Shown here: positions 5,830 through 8,288 of the stretch, in pieces
How positions within the stretch are numbered: the first letter of the stretch is position 1
Layout: every line of letters starts with the position of its first letter
DNA from: Synechococcales cyanobacterium PMM_0002
GTDB taxonomy: Bacteria > Cyanobacteriota > Cyanobacteriia > Elainellales > Elainellaceae
DNA: 8,288 nt
Assembly: GCA_949127925.1 (NCBI GenBank)
Contig: CASBQX010000127.1
Span: 1 to 8,288, forward strand
Direction: 5' to 3'
The notes under the pieces: generated by a model
The model's database searches: none
What the model saw: the letters and a program-made list of their open reading frames with translations, nothing else
What the model was told of the DNA's origin: nothing
Translations under genes and position numbers: made by a program

Positions 5830-5902
5830 CATTGAAACGGGCGATACGCGCTCTAAGCAGGCAAGCCAACGCGACCATCCAAGAGCGGCAGCGCCTGCCT
5901 TG

Positions 5903-5922
5903 AATAAAAACCGTTAGCGGTT
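5903..5922 (-). terminator. Short intrinsic terminator overlapping the labA-like stop codon
   Basis: On the minus strand AACCG-CTAA-CGGTT is followed at once by TTTATT, giving a run of five T after the stem's CGG. The stem overlaps the TAA stop at 5921-5923. The layout is that of a Rho-independent terminator, but the stem has only five pairs, three of them G-C, so efficiency is doubtful. The stronger hairpin at 5792-5829 may act as backup. Confidence 0.45.
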
Positions 5923-6526
5923 AATCGTGATCCGACTCGTCGGCTAGACCAATACTAGACAGTGGCCGATAGGTGTAGTTCTGGCGAGGCGTTTTTTGAA
6001 TGTCTTCTTTAATCGCATCTAAATCGATGTAGCGATCGGAAACATTGATTAAGCTGTCGCTTGTCATTGAGCGCAAGCTAACCACCTCAACTCTTGCCCC
6101 ACGGTAGCTGACGGCATCGACCGCATAGGCCAGATCACCATCCCCACTAACCAACACGGCGGTGTCATAAGACCCCACAAGTGCCATCATATCGACGGCA
6201 ATTTCGACGTCCAGGTTGGCTTTTTTGGAGCCGTCGGGCAGCTGCACCAAATCCTTCGAAATCACGCGATAGCCATTCCGGCGCATCCACAGCAAAAACC
6301 CCTGCTGCTTTTCATTGGCCCGATCTACTCCGGTGTAGAAAAACGAGCGCAGCAGCCGAGAACCAGAGGTTAGCCGACAGAGCAATTTGGTGTAGTCGAT
6401 TTCTATTCCTAGCTGCAACGCCGCATAAAACAAGTTGGAGCCATCAATAAAAATGGCGACACGACCCCGATTTTCTAGCACCTGTTCAGGTGTAAACAGG
6501 GCATCATTATCCATTTGGTTAAACAT
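5921..6526 (-). CDS. LabA-like NYN (PIN-fold) domain protein
   Basis: A 201-residue soluble protein of the LabA/DUF88 NYN family, which has a PIN-like nuclease fold with a metal site of conserved Asp residues. Visible are AIFIDGSNLFY (24-34, Asp28 and Asn31), KKANLDVEIAVDM with Asp106 and Asp112, and LVSGDGDLAYAV with Asp129 and Asp131, so the acidic site looks complete. In Synechococcus elongatus, LabA acts in negative feedback from the clock protein KaiC to gene expression; paralogues exist, so this need not be the clock one. Whether LabA proteins cut RNA is not settled. ATG 6526 has AAAGGA at a good distance; residues 1-20 and the last 30 are variable tails. It lies 67 bp after metG on the same strand, with no terminator seen between, so co-transcription is likely. 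Confidence 0.92.
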   Translation of the reverse strand: MFNQMDNDALFTPEQVLENRGRVAIFIDGSNLFYAALQLGIEIDYTKLLCRLTSGSRLLRSFFYTGVDRANEKQQGFLLWMRRNGYRVISKDLVQLPDGSKKANLDVEIAVDMMALVGSYDTAVLVSGDGDLAYAVDAVSYRGARVEVVSLRSMTSDSLINVSDRYIDLDAIKEDIQKTPRQNYTYRPLSSIGLADESDHD

Positions 6527-6593
6527 TTTATCCTTTAGTTATTTGAAGCTGATCTGTGAAGAGGGGCTAATCGTAGACGGGGCAAGTCGCGAT

Positions 6594-8186
6594 TCAGGAA
6601 GGGGGTTCTAGACGCTGAAAAATGGGCTGGGGATCGTTCAACATTTGGTTGGCGGGCAGCACACCCCAGCTTGCGTGCTGCGAGAACGGTGCGACCACCC
6701 CGATATCGTGATGGTTAAAATCCACCTCAAAACCAAGCTGATGGTAAATTTGGTTGCTGAGGTTGGGGATCACAGGTGAAAGAAGGTAGGCCGCTAGCCG
6801 CACTGTCTCTAGTACGGTGTAAATGATCTGATCAACGGCAGCCTGGTTGCCTTGTTTATACTGCTTCCAGGGCGCTTGCTCATCAATATATTTATTGCTA
6901 GCGCGCACGACGGCAAGAACCGCTTCACAGGCTTGACTAAACGCCAGCAATTCGTAGGCTTGAGCCACTTGGCTGCCTAAGTCAATGCCCTTAGATTTGA
7001 GCACGTTATCGATCGCAATAGCATCCTCCACTAAGGTGGGAACGCGGCGATCGCAATACTTGTCTGCCATCTTCAGCGTTCGGTTGAGCAAGTTGCCCAA
7101 GTCGTTGGCCAGATCAGCATTCAAAATATTGACAAAGCGGGTTTCATTGAAGTCGCCATCGCGCCCAAACTCAATTTCTTTTAAGAAATAATATCGAATT
7201 GCATCGGACTGATAGCGCTGAACTAAGTCAAACGGATCAATCACATTGCCCAAGCTTTTGCCCATTTTTTGCCCATCTTTGGTCAAAAAACCGTGGCCAA
7301 ATACCCGCCCTGGTAAGGGCATTTCTGCTGACATTAGCATGGCTGGCCAATACACTGCATGAAACCGCAGAATATCTTTGCCAATTAGGTGCAGGCTAGC
7401 AGGCCACCACGTTGCCAGTGCGTTTGCTAAAGTGGGTTCTTGGTCTGGCTCTAGAGCTGCCGTTATATAGTTGAGTAGGGCATCGAACCAGACATAGATC
7501 GTGTGACTGGGGTTAACCGGAAGCGGGATGCCCCACTCCAAGTTGACGCGAGAAATGGAGAAATCTTGCAGCCCCTGGCTAACGAAGCTCAGCACTTCGT
7601 TGCGGCGACCCTCCGGCTGAATAAAACTGGGCTGGTCTTGATAGAGCTGTTCCAGCTGGGTCTGGTATTTAGACAGCCGAAAAAAATAATTTTGCTCGTC
7701 GCGCCATTCGACTGCTTTGTTGGGGTGCAGGGGGCAGCGCTTTTCGGGCAGCAATTCTCGCTCTTCTTTAAATTCTTCACAGGCGACGCAGTACCATCCC
7801 TGCTGCTGCCCCATGTAAATGTCGCCGCGATCCCAGACGCGCTGAAAAAATTCGCGCACGATTGCCTCATGGCGGGGGGATGTGGTGCGGATAAAGCGAT
7901 CGGTCTGAATATCGAGCTTGTGCCACAAAGACTGAAACCCAGCGGCAATCTGGTCGCAATGGGCTTGGGGCGATCGCCCTAAACTTTCGGCTGTCCGCTG
8001 AATCTTTTGCCCATGCTCATCGGTGCCTGTCGCCATGAGGACAGCGCGATTCTGGAGTCGATAAAACCGCGCAATTACGTCAGCAGCAATAGTGGTGTAG
8101 GCACTACCAATATGAGGTAAGTCATTGACATAGTAAATTGGCGTTGTAACTACAAAAGTATTTTTTTCTCTAGGGATAGAGGCCAT
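6594..8186 (-). CDS. metG: Methionyl-tRNA synthetase
   Basis: Class I aminoacyl-tRNA synthetase that charges tRNA-Met with methionine, cytosolic and essential. The 530 residues show the HIGH-type signature HIGS at 25-28 after TTPIYYVND, the GTDEHGQKI segment (54-62), a zinc knuckle with Cys133, Cys136, Cys151 and His154, Y-V-W-F-D-A-L (231-237), GKDILRFH (269-276), and the KMSKS loop as KMGKS (307-311) followed by LGNVIDPFD. The anticodon-binding helical domain fills about 350-510. It ends without the C-terminal EMAP/Trbp111-like tRNA-binding domain found in E. coli and many others, which fits compact MetRS forms. ATG 8186 is the natural start; no strong Shine-Dalgarno is seen. It heads the minus-strand group metG, labA-like and perhaps lptC. 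Confidence 0.97.
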   Translation of the reverse strand: MASIPREKNTFVVTTPIYYVNDLPHIGSAYTTIAADVIARFYRLQNRAVLMATGTDEHGQKIQRTAESLGRSPQAHCDQIAAGFQSLWHKLDIQTDRFIRTTSPRHEAIVREFFQRVWDRGDIYMGQQQGWYCVACEEFKEERELLPEKRCPLHPNKAVEWRDEQNYFFRLSKYQTQLEQLYQDQPSFIQPEGRRNEVLSFVSQGLQDFSISRVNLEWGIPLPVNPSHTIYVWFDALLNYITAALEPDQEPTLANALATWWPASLHLIGKDILRFHAVYWPAMLMSAEMPLPGRVFGHGFLTKDGQKMGKSLGNVIDPFDLVQRYQSDAIRYYFLKEIEFGRDGDFNETRFVNILNADLANDLGNLLNRTLKMADKYCDRRVPTLVEDAIAIDNVLKSKGIDLGSQVAQAYELLAFSQACEAVLAVVRASNKYIDEQAPWKQYKQGNQAAVDQIIYTVLETVRLAAYLLSPVIPNLSNQIYHQLGFEVDFNHHDIGVVAPFSQHASWGVLPANQMLNDPQPIFQRLEPPS

Positions 8187-8288
8187 AAATGTTTAATTAA
8201 AGTCCCTCAAGATCATCCCAAACTATCCGTCTGGGTAAACGGGGCAAAACCAAAAGCTTCGCTTAATAATACTAATCTAACCGCTGAA
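8187..8288. other. Region upstream of metG
   Basis: This is the 5' flank of metG up to the window edge, AT-rich and without a coding frame I can support. On the minus strand there are TTTAAT close to the start codon and TATTAT near the far edge as possible -10 elements, but no good -35 partner. I see no T-box or tRNA-like fold in the visible part. Confidence 0.3.

Larger units (their letters stand above)
33..7977. repeat. HIP1 octamers GCGATCGC, 15 copies
   Basis: Perfect copies start at 33, 315, 413, 513, 1210, 1348, 2423, 2492, 2555, 3910, 3955, 3987, 5624, 7047 and 7970. Thirteen are inside coding regions. HIP1 is the highly iterated palindrome of many cyanobacterial chromosomes and includes the GATC and CGATCG methylation targets. 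Its density here supports the cyanobacterial assignment and argues against recent foreign origin for the segments that contain it; the stretch 5632-7046 has none. Confidence 0.95.

Noticed and set aside
7503..7982. Plus-strand frame of 159 codons
   Set aside because: Lies entirely antisense to the catalytic core of metG, which is certain; it is a shadow frame.
1..8288. CRISPR array, tRNA, insertion sequence or prophage segment
   Set aside because: No regularly spaced repeats beyond the short ones listed, no cloverleaf fold, no transposase or integrase motif, and no terminal inverted repeats were seen.

Overview
The window looks like chromosomal DNA of a cyanobacterium. The octamer GCGATCGC (the HIP1 element of many cyanobacterial genomes) occurs 15 times in 8.3 kb, where about 0.1 copies would be expected by chance. 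The recognisable genes also fit: a LabA-type NYN protein, a split Gdt1-family manganese transporter pair, and a long LptC-type lipoprotein. Nothing in the sequence fixes the genus. I see no insertion sequence, prophage gene, CRISPR array, tRNA or rRNA.

Layout, left to right. At 1-553 (minus) lies the 5' part of a KDPG/KHG aldolase gene (eda), cut by the window edge. Divergent from it are two small genes, 686-1114 and 1135-1452 (plus), each encoding half of a Gdt1/UPF0016 cation transporter, with the signature E-x-G-D-K-[ST] once per protein. They probably form a heteromeric manganese carrier. The second overlaps tail-to-tail by 66 bp with a four-helix membrane protein gene (1387-1881, minus). 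A 293-bp spacer then leads to a 98-residue protein of unknown function (2175-2471, plus).

The centre holds a MocR/GabR-type regulator (2569-4014, minus): a GntR-type winged helix fused to a PLP-dependent aminotransferase fold. It is divergent from a 93-residue unknown protein (4216-4497, plus). The spacer between them carries the most striking non-coding signal of the window: four copies of a 9-bp motif near GGTACAGTT, arranged as two direct pairs, each with a 24-bp pitch, facing each other around one exact centre (4113.5). This is most simply read as the operator array of the MocR protein.

The right third is all on the minus strand: metG (methionyl-tRNA synthetase, 6594-8186), labA-like (5921-6526) and lptC-like (4534-5688). 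metG and labA are 67 bp apart and may be co-transcribed. A short terminator-like hairpin sits on the labA stop codon, and a perfect 13-bp stem-loop lies between labA and lptC, so lptC probably has its own promoter and a structured leader, or this hairpin stops upstream transcription.

Most genes here are ordinary housekeeping or conserved cyanobacterial genes. The best candidates for something not yet described are the MocR operator array with its unknown divergent partner, and the acidic N-terminal extension of the first half-transporter.
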